Position numbers and translations under genes: made by a program. A stretch of 41,731 nt of DNA from Verrucomicrobiota bacterium (GTDB lineage Bacteria > Verrucomicrobiota > Verrucomicrobiia > Chthoniobacterales > JAFAMB01), in the NCBI GenBank assembly GCA_019247695.1, contig JAFBAP010000090.1, positions 1-41,731 on the forward strand. Direction: 5' to 3'. Position 1 is the stretch's first letter, and each line of letters opens with the position of its first letter. Under the pieces are notes generated by a model that worked only from the letters and a program-made list of their open reading frames with translations, made no database searches and was not told where the DNA came from. Of this stretch, positions 1 to 8,058 are shown in pieces.

Positions 1-93
1 CTCATCAAGGAAATTGCACGTCTGGGCGGCAGCGTGGACGCTTTCGTCCCGTCCTGCGTGGCCAAAGCCCTGGACGCGAAACTCAGATCCTAG
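1..93 (+). CDS. C-terminal end of an unidentified protein (partial)
   Basis: An open frame enters from the left edge and ends at a TAG at 91-93, giving the last 30 residues of a protein. The tail (ending AKALDAKLRS) is mildly amphipathic and contains no motif I can assign, so no function is proposed. It is read toward the ubiA-like gene on the opposite strand. The repeat motif GAAATGCCACAAATG starts only a few bases after its stop codon, the same arrangement seen after the PpiD-like gene at 16997. Confidence 0.5.
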   Translation, partial: LIKEIARLGGSVDAFVPSCVAKALDAKLRS

Positions 94-95
94 GA

Positions 96-300
96 AATGC
101 CACAAATGCCACAAGTGAAAAAATGCCACAAATGGAAGAGGGTGTCGGGTAACGGGTAACGGGTAACGGGTAACGGGTAACGGGTAACGGGTAACGAGTA
201 ACGAGTAACGAGTAACGAGTAACGAGTAACGAGTAACGAGTAACGAGTGACGGGTAACGAGTGACGAGTGACGGGTAACGAGTGACGAGTGACGAGTGAC
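96..300 (+). repeat. ATGCCACAAATG motifs followed by heptamer array A (GRGTRNC)n
   Basis: Copies of ATGCCACAA(A)TG occur between about 97 and 135. They are followed by GGGTGTC (140-146) and 22 uninterrupted 7-bp units at 147-300: seven GGGTAAC, seven GAGTAAC, then a mixture of GAGTGAC and GGGTAAC. Because 7 is not a multiple of 3, the GGGTAAC strand shows a TAA in every frame within 21 bases. The opposite strand has no stops, which creates a spurious minus-strand frame. The array abuts the inverted repeat that begins at 301. Confidence 0.95.
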
Positions 301-702
301 GGGCGGTGAGACCCCACTGCCATTTAGTTAAGGACGGCAGGCCAGGTATTGCTTTCGTCCCGAAGGGACGGCTGATTTTAGCCAGGTACTTTAGTGCCTG
401 TGCGGGCGTGCCCCCGGGGTTGCGTCCCCTCGGGACGCCTGAAGCGGCGCGCCGAGGCCAGGCGGGCGTCAACGCTGGGGAGCCGTTCGGATTTTTGGCG
501 CCGAGGGTCGCACCGGGTTTGGCTGGCCGATTGGGAGTCGGCACCCTGCGGGCCAGCATTTCAGGCGTCCCGACGGGACGCGCTCCCTCTTAAATGCCCC
601 GTCCAGGGACTGAAGTCCCTGGCTAACCTCAGCCGTCCCTGCGGGACGAAAGCGCCCCCCTCTACCGGCCCTTAACTAAATGGCAGTGGGGTCTCACCGC
701 CC
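301..702. repeat. Long inverted-repeat element with nested hairpins
   Basis: The element is bounded by a perfect 33-bp inverted repeat at 301-333 and 670-702. Inside, mirrored hairpin modules recur: CGTCCCGAAGGGACG (356-370) and a CAGGTACT/AGTGCCTG hairpin (383-400) on the left are matched in reverse order by CCAGGGACTGAAGTCCCTGG (603-622) and CGTCCCTGCGGGACG (634-648) on the right. A second pair of hairpins lies at 422-438 and 565-581. No credible gene is inside. The structure resembles a REP/BIME-like or MITE-like palindromic element that could fold into a very long hairpin. Whether it is mobile cannot be seen from one copy. Confidence 0.85.
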
Positions 703-772
703 GTTACCCGTTACTCGTTACCCGTTACCCGTTACCCGTTACTCGTTACTCGTTACCCGTTACCCGTTCCTC
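703..772 (-). repeat. Heptamer array B, inverted relative to array A
   Basis: Ten 7-bp units (GTTACCC, GTTACTC and a final GTTCCTC) follow directly on the right arm of the inverted repeat, so arrays A and B face each other across the element. The last units lie inside the 3' end of the prenyltransferase gene and provide its TAA stop codon (complement of 760-762). Confidence 0.95.
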
Positions 773-1614
773 AACACGTCCAGCGCGATGGCCACCACGA
801 ATACCAGGCTGACGAAAGCGTTGCTTTGGAAAAACGCCCGGTTAATGCCGGCCACGTCCAGCCGGGATGCCGCGCGATGTTCGTAAAACAGGGCCCCCAG
901 CACCAGCACGAGGCTCGCGTGGTAAACGGACCCGAGGCGCGCGCTGATCCCAAAAGCAACCAGGCAGAGAAAAAGGGCGGCATGCATAGCTTGCGCGAGC
1001 CGCAGGCTTTGCGGCACGCCGTACCGGACCACCATCGAACCGAGCCCCCGTTGGCGGTCAAAGTCGTAATCCTGAATGGCGTAGATCAGGTCGAAACCGG
1101 CCACCCAGAAGAGCACGCCGGCGGCCAGAAAAACGGGAGGCCATCCAAGGCGCCCGTGGACGGCCAGCCAGGCCCCGACCGGAGCGACGGCCAAGGCCAG
1201 CCCGATGAAAAATTGGGTGTACGACGTAAAGCGTTTAGTCAGTGAATAGAAGAACACGATCGCCAGGGCCACCGGCGACAAGGCGAAGCAAACCAGGTTG
1301 ATGAACCAGCAAGTGAGCACGAATGCCGCCGCCGGCACGATGACCAGCCCGATCGCCACTGGTTTGCTCACGAGCCGGTGACGTTCCGCCGTCCTCGGGT
1401 TGGCTTGATCAATCTCCCAATCCGCGACGCGGTTGAACGCCATCGCCGCCGTGCGCGCAAAGACCATGGCCAGCAAAATCAGCAGGAGCGTGCGCAGGCT
1501 TGGAAGACCATGCGCAGCGACCAGCATGGAACCGAGCGCGAAAGGCAGCGCAAAGACGGTGTGCGAAAACCGGATGAATTTCAGGATTCGACTCAGGAAA
1601 GAAGGCTGGCTCAT
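760..1614 (-). CDS. UbiA-family polyprenyltransferase, probably menaquinone pathway (MqnP-like)
   Basis: Integral-membrane enzyme of the UbiA superfamily, which transfers a polyprenyl chain from its diphosphate to an aromatic acceptor. Two Asp-rich Mg-binding motifs are visible: NRVADWEIDQANPRTAERH in the first half and YAIQDYDFDRQRG in the second, with hydrophobic helices around them. The D..NPRT..R pattern resembles the futalosine-route prenyltransferase (MqnP), which would supply menaquinone to the nearby complex I. That pathway assignment is inference; a 4-hydroxybenzoate transferase cannot be excluded. An ATG at 1665 would add 17 unconserved-looking residues; the ATG at 1614 (MSQPSFLSR) fits the family better and gives 284 residues. 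The last residues and the TAA lie in heptamer array B, so the original 3' end may have been replaced. It lies 75 bp downstream of the Nudix gene on the same strand. Confidence 0.85.
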   Translation of the reverse strand: MSQPSFLSRILKFIRFSHTVFALPFALGSMLVAAHGLPSLRTLLLILLAMVFARTAAMAFNRVADWEIDQANPRTAERHRLVSKPVAIGLVIVPAAAFVLTCWFINLVCFALSPVALAIVFFYSLTKRFTSYTQFFIGLALAVAPVGAWLAVHGRLGWPPVFLAAGVLFWVAGFDLIYAIQDYDFDRQRGLGSMVVRYGVPQSLRLAQAMHAALFLCLVAFGISARLGSVYHASLVLVLGALFYEHRAASRLDVAGINRAFFQSNAFVSLVFVVAIALDVLRNG

Positions 1615-1689
1615 GCTGCTATTTATGCTGCTGTAAATATACCCGGGACCGGCCGGCACTGTCATCGAAACGTCATCCGGCCTTTCAGC

Positions 1690-2199
1690 TCACCGCTTCC
1701 CAAGGTCCCTCGCACCCTCGTCCCACTCGATCAGGTAACTCAACATCCGCTCGCCATCGAAGAGGAAATAGCCTTGAAACCGCTCGCCGTTGAGGAGCTG
1801 TGAAAGCCACAGCCGGTCATCCTCCCACATCTCCCCGAACGGCAGGCTGTGAACGTCGAACCACAGCGGATCCGCTTCGGGTGTCGGCCGGGGATCGCCG
1901 TCGAAGCGGGTTGCCACGTACACCGTGCAACGCAGGCTGTACCCGTCCTGGAATTGGAAATTCAACCGCGCCCGGGGCTCGGGATCGAGCAAGGTAATCC
2001 GGAGCTCTTCCAATGCCTCGCGCTGGATCCCGGCCAGTTCGGTCTCTCCCGGTTCAAGCTTGCCCCCCACCCCGTTGATCTTGCCCGCACCCAACCCGCG
2101 CTTTTTGCGGATCATGAGGACCCGGTCGCCTTGCCGGACGAAACAGAGAGTAGCCAGCTCCCGAGGGGTCCAGTTTGACCAGGCGAAATGAGCCATCAA
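1690..2199 (-). CDS. Nudix hydrolase, MTH1-like (8-oxo-dGTP diphosphatase type)
   Basis: A 169-residue Nudix protein. The Nudix box is complete: G46, E52, R60-E61 and E64-E65 in the pattern Gx5Ex7REUxEE. Beyond the box it resembles animal MTH1/NUDT1 more than bacterial MutT: KKRGLGAGKINGVGGK matches the MTH1 segment holding the substrate-binding Asn (here N42), and MWEDDRLW (W125, D127, D128) matches the Trp-Pro-Asp-Asp segment that recognises oxidised purines. The C-terminal GYFLFDGERML also fits MTH1. The inferred role is cleansing the nucleotide pool of oxidised purine triphosphates in the cytoplasm. It is likely co-transcribed with the prenyltransferase downstream. Two adjacent ATGs (2199, 2196) are possible starts. 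Confidence 0.88.
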   Translation of the reverse strand: MMAHFAWSNWTPRELATLCFVRQGDRVLMIRKKRGLGAGKINGVGGKLEPGETELAGIQREALEELRITLLDPEPRARLNFQFQDGYSLRCTVYVATRFDGDPRPTPEADPLWFDVHSLPFGEMWEDDRLWLSQLLNGERFQGYFLFDGERMLSYLIEWDEGARDLGKR

Positions 2200-2936
2200 C
2201 GCTCACAAAATTTGGCCGCCGGGACGGGTGGAAGTACGATTGCCGGGGCAGCCGGCCGGCTTTTTGTACGAGTGGCTGGTGCGTTCATCACCATCATTTT
2301 ACTCCCCGCGCCTTCACGCCGGGGTTTCTCTTGATGCCCTTGGTGCAGCCGACTGTAAAGTCTCAGACGCGTTTCTTCCCTCATTTGATCGGCGTCGCAG
2401 GCACGCGCATCAGGCCGGGCCGGGTTCGCTCTGCTGTAAAGGCTATCACTGTTCTATTTTCCAGGTCTAGCGTAGATTTGTTTCCCTTGCATTCTCGACG
2501 TTCGAAGCCGCGGGAGTTAACCCGCGGGCAAACTATGACAGCCTTTGCCCCCTTTGCCTTGGCCGCTTGCGCGCTTTGTGCGGCCTTATACTTTCCGACA
2601 GCTGCCCGGAACGGGCTGCTGCCCTTAATTTCTACCGGCCGTAACGCGTGTGCCGCGCCTTCGGCCGGTGCCCGGCGCTTCTCAGGACCGGCTTTTCGAT
2701 GGTCGATGAATGCCCGGCCGGGAGCATTCAGGCAAGTCAACCCCTTTCGCCGGTATACGCCGGTATAAAGTGACCAACGCAGTACCAGGGTTCACAACGA
2801 ACAACGACGAACAACGAAGAATTCTCATAACCGCCTTTAGCGCCCGTGATGATTCGTGCTTGTGAAATATTTCACGAATAATCGCTTGCGGGTGCAAAGT
2901 GGCCAAACTTATCTTCCGATTGTTGTATTTGCTCCT
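2200..2936. other. Intergenic region between divergent Nudix gene and nuo operon
   Basis: About 740 bp without a convincing gene; the open frames here lack recognisable domains. Visible structure includes a perfect 7-bp stem with 6-base loop at 2508-2527 (CCGCGGG/CCCGCGG), a 9-bp tandem duplication GCCGGTATA near 2749-2768, a 10-bp tandem duplication ACGAACAACG at 2797-2816, and the 14-bp palindrome annotated separately. The promoters for both divergent units should lie here, but I cannot assign -35/-10 boxes with confidence. Confidence 0.6.
2862..2875. promoter_or_regulatory. Perfect 14-bp palindrome upstream of nuoD (candidate operator)
   Basis: GTGAAATATTTCAC is a perfect dyad centred about 70 bp upstream of the nuoD start codon. 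An overlapping pair TTCGTG (2853-2858) and CACGAA (2873-2878) extends the symmetry. It is AT-rich against a GC-rich background and lies where an operator would be expected. No binding protein is identified, and its role is inference. Confidence 0.35.
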
Positions 2937-4187
2937 ATGCCAACTACGCGCGACATCGAAACGCCGGACACGCTGGCACGAACAACCCGATCCCTTGACG
3001 CCATCAATGACGCTGAGTTGCTTGGTGAAAAGCTTACCATCAACATGGGGCCGTCGCATCCGGCGACCCATGGCGTCTTGCGAGTGATTCTGGAGTTGGA
3101 CGGTGAGATCATCACCAAGGCCGTGCCGGACCTGGGGTACCTGCATCGAGGCGACGAAAAAATTGCAGAGAACATGCAGTACAACCAGTTCGTTCCCTAC
3201 ACGGACCGGCTCGACTACCTGGCGCCGCTCGCCAACAATGTCGCGTATGCGCTTGCTGTGGAGAAACTCATGGACTGGGAATTGCCCCCGCGCGGCAAAG
3301 CCATCCGCGTGATCTGCTGCGAGATGGCTCGCATTTCCGCCCACCTGCTCGGGCTCGGAGCATTCGCCATGGACATCGGCGCGACCACCGTATTTCTGTA
3401 CACCTTTACCGAACGCGAAAAGCTCTACAACCTGACCGAACTGCTCACCGGCGCCCGCTTCACCACTTCTTACACGCGCATCGGCGGCCAGACGCGGGAC
3501 CTGCCCGACGGCTTCATCCCGGCTTTGCGTCGTTTTCTGGACGAGTTTGTACTGCAACTGGATGAGCTCGACCGGCTGCTTACCCGTAACCGCATCTTTG
3601 TTGACCGGACAAAAGACATCGGCGTGATCCGTCCGGACGACGCCATCGACTACGCCCTGAGCGGCCCGAATCTCCGGGGAAGCGGCATTGATCACGACGT
3701 CCGTAAGGCCCACCCTTATCTCGATTATCAAAATTACGACTTCGACGTGCCGATCGGGACCGTCGGCGATGCCTACGACCGTTACCTGGTGCGCATGGAA
3801 GAAATGCGCCAGAGCGTCAGGATTCTGCGCCAGGCGCTCGATAAACTTCCCTCCGGCCCCATCACCGTTCAGGACCCGAAGAACCTGCCCCCGCGCAAAC
3901 CCGACGTGCTGATGAAAATGGAAGAACTGATCCATCATTTCATCATCCATACCGAAGGCGTGCACGCGCCCCCCGGGGAAGTGTACTTCGGGGCGGAAAA
4001 CCCAAAGGGCGAACTTGGTTTTTACATTTACAGCAAAGGCGGCGGGGTACCTTACCGCCTGAAAATTCGTGCTCCCTCGTTCGTGAACCTGGGAATTCTG
4101 CCAAAGCTTTTACCTGGACACATGATGAGCGACGTGGTTTCCATCCTGGGCAGCCTGGATTTTGTAATGGGTGAATGCGATCGGTAG
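2937..4187 (+). CDS. nuoD: NADH-quinone oxidoreductase subunit D (NuoD, 49-kDa subunit)
   Basis: Peripheral-arm subunit of complex I that helps form the quinone-binding site. Family landmarks are clear: GPSHPATHGVLR (residues 38-49), YNQFVPYTDRLDYL, and the C-terminal segment IYSKGGGVPYRLKIRAPSF, ending in the usual GECDR. The ATG at 2937 gives 416 residues, the normal length. A GTG at 2856 would add 27 residues without homology-like features and was not chosen. No good Shine-Dalgarno sequence is visible. It is the first nuo gene here, and nuoA, nuoB and nuoC do not precede it as they usually do. A lipoprotein gene follows after 3 bp. Confidence 0.96.
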   Translation: MPTTRDIETPDTLARTTRSLDAINDAELLGEKLTINMGPSHPATHGVLRVILELDGEIITKAVPDLGYLHRGDEKIAENMQYNQFVPYTDRLDYLAPLANNVAYALAVEKLMDWELPPRGKAIRVICCEMARISAHLLGLGAFAMDIGATTVFLYTFTEREKLYNLTELLTGARFTTSYTRIGGQTRDLPDGFIPALRRFLDEFVLQLDELDRLLTRNRIFVDRTKDIGVIRPDDAIDYALSGPNLRGSGIDHDVRKAHPYLDYQNYDFDVPIGTVGDAYDRYLVRMEEMRQSVRILRQALDKLPSGPITVQDPKNLPPRKPDVLMKMEELIHHFIIHTEGVHAPPGEVYFGAENPKGELGFYIYSKGGGVPYRLKIRAPSFVNLGILPKLLPGHMMSDVVSILGSLDFVMGECDR

Positions 4188-4190
4188 CGA

Positions 4191-4487
4191 ATGCGAACCG
4201 TCCAGTCTATAACTGTTGCGGTTACGGTGACCGTGACCGGTCTGACGGGTTGTCACCGGCAGTTCACCAACCGCAACCTGGAGCAATTGCGACCGAACAT
4301 TTCGCAAAAAGAAGTCGAAACCATCCTGGGTCACCCGGACCGGACGGAAAAGGTAGAGCTGGAACTTGAAACCCAAAAGAAAACGATGGCCATTACCCGC
4401 TACTATTACCAGCAGGACGGCCAGACCGTCGTGCTGCATTTTCAGAATGGTCTCTTGCTCAATCAGCCAAACCTACTGGAGCATTAA
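4191..4487 (+). CDS. Small SmpA/OmlA (BamE-like) lipoprotein inside the nuo operon
   Basis: A 98-residue protein with a hydrophobic N-terminus and a lipobox LTGC with the acceptor Cys at residue 21, so the mature lipoprotein should be attached to a membrane. The following ISQKEVETILGHPDRTE and YYYQQDGQTVVLHFQNGLL match the SmpA/OmlA fold (two helices packed on a small beta-sheet), the family of the outer-membrane assembly factor BamE. It sits 3 bp after nuoD and 5 bp before nuoE, so it is surely co-transcribed with complex I genes. It is not a standard complex I subunit. Whether it serves outer-membrane assembly, complex I biogenesis, or is a chance passenger is unknown. Confidence 0.8.
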   Translation: MRTVQSITVAVTVTVTGLTGCHRQFTNRNLEQLRPNISQKEVETILGHPDRTEKVELELETQKKTMAITRYYYQQDGQTVVLHFQNGLLLNQPNLLEH

Positions 4488-4492
4488 CGGTC

Positions 4493-4987
4493 GTGGACAT
4501 ACCCGCGGAGCTTGAATCTGTGGTTGACGAGGTGATTACGCATTACCCCGTCTCCAAGCGGAGCGCCTCGTTGCCGTTGCTGCACCTGTTCCAGGAGCGC
4601 TTCGGCTACATCAGCGATGATGCCATCGTGTGGATCGCTCAAAAACTGGGGCTCGAACCGATCAACATCCTCGAACTCGTGACGTTTTACCCGATGATAC
4701 GTCGCGAACCGGCCGGCAAACATCACATCCGGGTGTGCCGCACCCTCTCCTGCGCCATGGCCGGCAGCTACCGGTTGCTTGACACGTTTTGTAAACACGC
4801 CAACATCGACCCGGACCCCCATAACCATGAGGGCCACCTCCTGAAAAGTCCGGACGGCCGCTACAGTATCGAATTCGTGGAATGCCTGGCCAGCTGCGGC
4901 ACCGGCCCGGTTTGCATGATCAACGACGATTTCTATGAAGCGGTGTCCGACGAGGAGGTTCCGCAACTGCTGCAGAACTACCCGTAG
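4493..4987 (+). CDS. nuoE: NADH-quinone oxidoreductase subunit E (NuoE, 24-kDa subunit)
   Basis: Thioredoxin-like [2Fe-2S] subunit of the NADH-dehydrogenase module. The four cluster ligands are visible as C82 and C87 (CRTLSC) and C131 and C135 (CLASCG). The 164-residue length is normal. The start is a GTG at 4493 with GGAG about a dozen bases upstream; no better ATG exists before the conserved N-terminal helical domain. The gene lies 5 bp after the lipoprotein gene and 6 bp before nuoF. Confidence 0.96.
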   Translation: MDIPAELESVVDEVITHYPVSKRSASLPLLHLFQERFGYISDDAIVWIAQKLGLEPINILELVTFYPMIRREPAGKHHIRVCRTLSCAMAGSYRLLDTFCKHANIDPDPHNHEGHLLKSPDGRYSIEFVECLASCGTGPVCMINDDFYEAVSDEEVPQLLQNYP

Positions 4988-4993
4988 CCATCC

Positions 4994-6379
4994 ATGGGTT
5001 CCGTCATCCGCACCCCGCATCCGCGCGAAAAGCGCATCGTCTTTAAGAATATAGACCGTCCGGGCTACACGCCCGACATCGATCGCTATTTTGCCGATGG
5101 CGGTTACGAAGAGCTGCGCAAAGCCTTCACCATGAAGGCGCCGGACATCGTGGCCGAGGTTAAAGCATCCGGTCTGCGCGGCCGCGGCGGCGCCGGATTT
5201 CCATGCGGGGCCAAATGGGGATTCATTCGTCCCGGCGAGACCAAGCCGGTTTACCTGATCTGTAACGCGGATGAATCCGAGCCGGGGACCTTCAAGGATC
5301 GCTACATCATCCACCAGGACCCGCACCAGCTGCTGGAAGGCATGATCATCTCGTGCTACGCGGTGAATGCCCGGCTGGCTTACATCTATATCCGGGGCGA
5401 ATTCCCGCTCGGGGCGAGGATCCTGGAACGGGCGTTGGCGGAAGCGCGTGCGGATGGCTTTTTAGGCAAGAACATCCTGGGCAGCGGCTTCGACCTGGAA
5501 ATCTACGTTCACCGGGGGGCGGGCGCTTACATTTGCGGCGAGGAGACCGGCCTGATCGAGTCGCTGGAGGGCAAACGCCCATACCCGCGCATCAAACCCC
5601 CGTACTTCCCTGCGGCGCTCGGCCTCTACATGGCGCCGACGATCGTGAACAACGTCGAGACGCTCTGTAACGTAAAACACATCCTCAGGATGGGCGGCGC
5701 GGAATACGCCAGGCTGGGCCGGCCGAATAACACCGGCACCCGCGTCCTCTGCGTGAGCGGCGACGTGCAGAAACCCGGGTACTACGAACTTGAGGTGGGC
5801 GCCGTCACGCTGGGCGAGTTAATTCATGATATTTGCGGCGGCCTCAAACCGGGGCGCAAGCTCAAGGCCGTCATCCCGGGCGGCAGCTCGGCCAAGGTGT
5901 TGCGGGCCGGGGAACGCTACAAGCTCAAGGCCAAGCAACCCGACGGCTCCATGTCGGAGCGCGAGATCGGCATCGAAGAAATCCCCATGGATTTCGATTC
6001 GCTCGCCGCGGTCGGTTCCATGGCCGGTTCCGGCGGCGTGATTGTCATGGATAATTCGCGCGATATGGTTTGGGCGCTCAACAACATTAACGAATTTTAC
6101 GCCCACGAAAGCTGCGGCCAGTGCACCCCCTGCCGCGAGGGCTCGCTGTGGATGAAAAAGCTGACCGAGAGAATGCTCGACGGCGGAGCTGCGCCCGAGG
6201 ATCCCGACACGCTGAAAAGCGTGGCCGACAATATCGCCGGCCGGACCATCTGCGCCTTCGGTGAGGCTTGTGCCTGGCCGACGCAGAGCTTCGTGGCTAA
6301 GTTCCGCGACGAATTCGCCGGCTACGCCTCGCGGAACGTTCCTGCGGGCGGCGACGGTAATGCAGAAAGCCATCCATGA
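4994..6379 (+). CDS. nuoF: NADH-quinone oxidoreductase subunit F (NuoF, 51-kDa, FMN/NADH-binding)
   Basis: The subunit that oxidises NADH and passes electrons through FMN to the first [4Fe-4S] cluster. The glycine-rich nucleotide loop GRGGAGF (residues 63-69), the FMN/NADH segment NADESEPGTFKDR (91-103) and the cluster ligands C374, C377, C380 (SCGQCTPCR) and C420 are all present. At 461 residues it is slightly long: residues about 303-330 look like an insertion between the GGSSAKVL and PMDFDSL segments compared with common NuoF proteins. Its TGA overlaps the nuoG start (ATGA), indicating translational coupling. Confidence 0.97.
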   Translation: MGSVIRTPHPREKRIVFKNIDRPGYTPDIDRYFADGGYEELRKAFTMKAPDIVAEVKASGLRGRGGAGFPCGAKWGFIRPGETKPVYLICNADESEPGTFKDRYIIHQDPHQLLEGMIISCYAVNARLAYIYIRGEFPLGARILERALAEARADGFLGKNILGSGFDLEIYVHRGAGAYICGEETGLIESLEGKRPYPRIKPPYFPAALGLYMAPTIVNNVETLCNVKHILRMGGAEYARLGRPNNTGTRVLCVSGDVQKPGYYELEVGAVTLGELIHDICGGLKPGRKLKAVIPGGSSAKVLRAGERYKLKAKQPDGSMSEREIGIEEIPMDFDSLAAVGSMAGSGGVIVMDNSRDMVWALNNINEFYAHESCGQCTPCREGSLWMKKLTERMLDGGAAPEDPDTLKSVADNIAGRTICAFGEACAWPTQSFVAKFRDEFAGYASRNVPAGGDGNAESHP

Positions 6380-8058
6380 GCGATCCAGTTCCTCTTCTTA
6401 ACGTTCAGATTGACGGCGTCTGGCACCAATTCCCAAAAGGGACCCGCGTGATCGAGGCGTGTTCCCAGGCCGGCAAATTTATCCCGCGCTATTGTTATCA
6501 CCCGAAACTCAGTTCCCCGGGCAACTGCCGGATGTGCCTGATCGAAATGGGCATGCCCAAAATGGGGCCGGATAAAAAACCTGAACTCGGCCCGGATGGC
6601 AAACCGGTGATCAACTGGATTCCACGCCCGCAGATCTCCTGTGCCCAGGATATCGCTGAAGGCATGGGCGTTCGCACCGATTCACCCCTTACGCGGGAGT
6701 GCCGGAACGGCGTGATGGAGTTCCTGCTCATCAATCACCCGCTGGATTGCCCGATCTGCGATCAGGCCGGTGAATGCCAGCTCCAGGAATTCAGCGTCGA
6801 ATACGGCAAGGCAGGTTCGCGGTTCCTGGAAAACAAGGTCAAAAAGCCGAAGCGGATCGCCCTTGGTCCCCGGGTGACCCTGGATGACGAACGTTGCATC
6901 CTCTGCTCCCGCTGTATCCGGTTCATGAAAGAAGTGGCCAAGGACGACGTCCTCGGCTTCGTGAGCCGCGGCGGCCACACCTACCTGACCGCCCACCCGG
7001 GGCGGCCGCTCGACAGCAATTACTCGCTCAATACGGTTGACATCTGCCCCGTCGGTGCGCTGACCTCTACCGATTTCCGGTTCAAAATGCGCGTCTGGTT
7101 CCTGAAGGAGACCAAGAGCGTCTGCACCAGTTGCGCCACCGGCTGCAACACCGTGATCGGCGCGCGCGAAGGCATCATTTACCGCCAGACCCCGCGCGAA
7201 AACGACGACGTCAACTCGTCCTGGATGTGTGACTACGGCCGGCTTAATTTCCATCACGTCAATTCCGAACACCGCCGCGCCGCGCCGCAGATCCGGCTCA
7301 ACGGCGCATTGGAAACCGCGGATTGGGGTCCGGCCATCGTCCGGGCCGTGGAGGAACTCCGCCGTTTCCGGCCCGACGAGATCGCGGTGATCGCCTCGGC
7401 CCGGATGACGAACGAAGAACTTTGGCTGGCTCGCCGCCTGATCGAGGCGCTCGGTAGGCCGCGCCACGACGTCGTGCCGCACTGGGGTGAAGGCGATGAC
7501 CTGCTGTTGAATGCCGATCGCAACCCCAACACGATCGGCGCCCAACTGCTCGGCGTAACCGGTGAACGCCCGGGCGACAAGCTGGCCCCGATCGTCGCGA
7601 AGGTGCGCTCCGGTGAGATCAAGGCCGTGCTTGCCCTGCAGGAAGATCTGCTGGAAGCGGGCTTTACCGCCGCCGACCTCACCCGGCTCACGTTCCTGCT
7701 CGCCCTCAACACCCTGCCGAACCCTACGGTAGAGGCCGCTACGGTCGTTCTCCCCGGGGCGGCTTTCGCCGAAAAGCGCGGCTCGATGATCAACGTCAAG
7801 GGGCGGCTGCAGCGGTTGAATCGGGCCATCCCGGCCCCGGGCGACGCGCACGACGATTGGGAAATCCTGCGTGACCTGCTCAATCAACTGTCCGGAGCCG
7901 ACGGTCTCTACGTCATTGAGGACGTCTTCAAACAGATCGCGGGTGCGGTGCCGGAAATGCGCGGCTTGAGCCTGAGCAGGATCGGCGACCGGGGTTACCA
8001 ACTCGAGGACGTCGACGAAGCGCCTGCCACGCCCGCGCCGGAGCCTGCGCACCTATGA
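6376..8058 (+). CDS. nuoG: NADH-quinone oxidoreductase subunit G (NuoG, 75-kDa subunit)
   Basis: Carries most of the iron-sulfur clusters of the peripheral arm. Ligand sets visible in order: a [2Fe-2S] site (C40, C51, C54, C89), the His-coordinated site (H121, C125, C128, C134), a [4Fe-4S] site (C174, C177, C180, C224) and the extra N7-type site (C250, C253, C257, C285), present only in some lineages. The remainder resembles a molybdopterin-oxidoreductase fold without catalytic function. At 560 residues it is shorter than the roughly 900-residue enterobacterial protein because this last domain is reduced. It overlaps nuoF and nuoH by 4 bp each. Confidence 0.96.
   Translation: MSDPVPLLNVQIDGVWHQFPKGTRVIEACSQAGKFIPRYCYHPKLSSPGNCRMCLIEMGMPKMGPDKKPELGPDGKPVINWIPRPQISCAQDIAEGMGVRTDSPLTRECRNGVMEFLLINHPLDCPICDQAGECQLQEFSVEYGKAGSRFLENKVKKPKRIALGPRVTLDDERCILCSRCIRFMKEVAKDDVLGFVSRGGHTYLTAHPGRPLDSNYSLNTVDICPVGALTSTDFRFKMRVWFLKETKSVCTSCATGCNTVIGAREGIIYRQTPRENDDVNSSWMCDYGRLNFHHVNSEHRRAAPQIRLNGALETADWGPAIVRAVEELRRFRPDEIAVIASARMTNEELWLARRLIEALGRPRHDVVPHWGEGDDLLLNADRNPNTIGAQLLGVTGERPGDKLAPIVAKVRSGEIKAVLALQEDLLEAGFTAADLTRLTFLLALNTLPNPTVEAATVVLPGAAFAEKRGSMINVKGRLQRLNRAIPAPGDAHDDWEILRDLLNQLSGADGLYVIEDVFKQIAGAVPEMRGLSLSRIGDRGYQLEDVDEAPATPAPEPAHL

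Noticed and set aside
83-559. Minus-strand open frame with repeated SLVTRYP peptides
   Set aside because: It is the stop-free complementary strand of heptamer array A read through all frames; no gene features.
2682-3965. Long minus-strand open frame opposite nuoD
   Set aside because: Antisense shadow of nuoD in GC-rich DNA; no domain recognised, and nuoD is certain.
4484-5326. Minus-strand open frame opposite nuoE/nuoF
   Set aside because: Antisense shadow created by codon bias of the real genes.
6682-8052. 456-codon minus-strand open frame opposite nuoG
   Set aside because: Antisense shadow; composition typical of reverse-read coding sequence and no family features.
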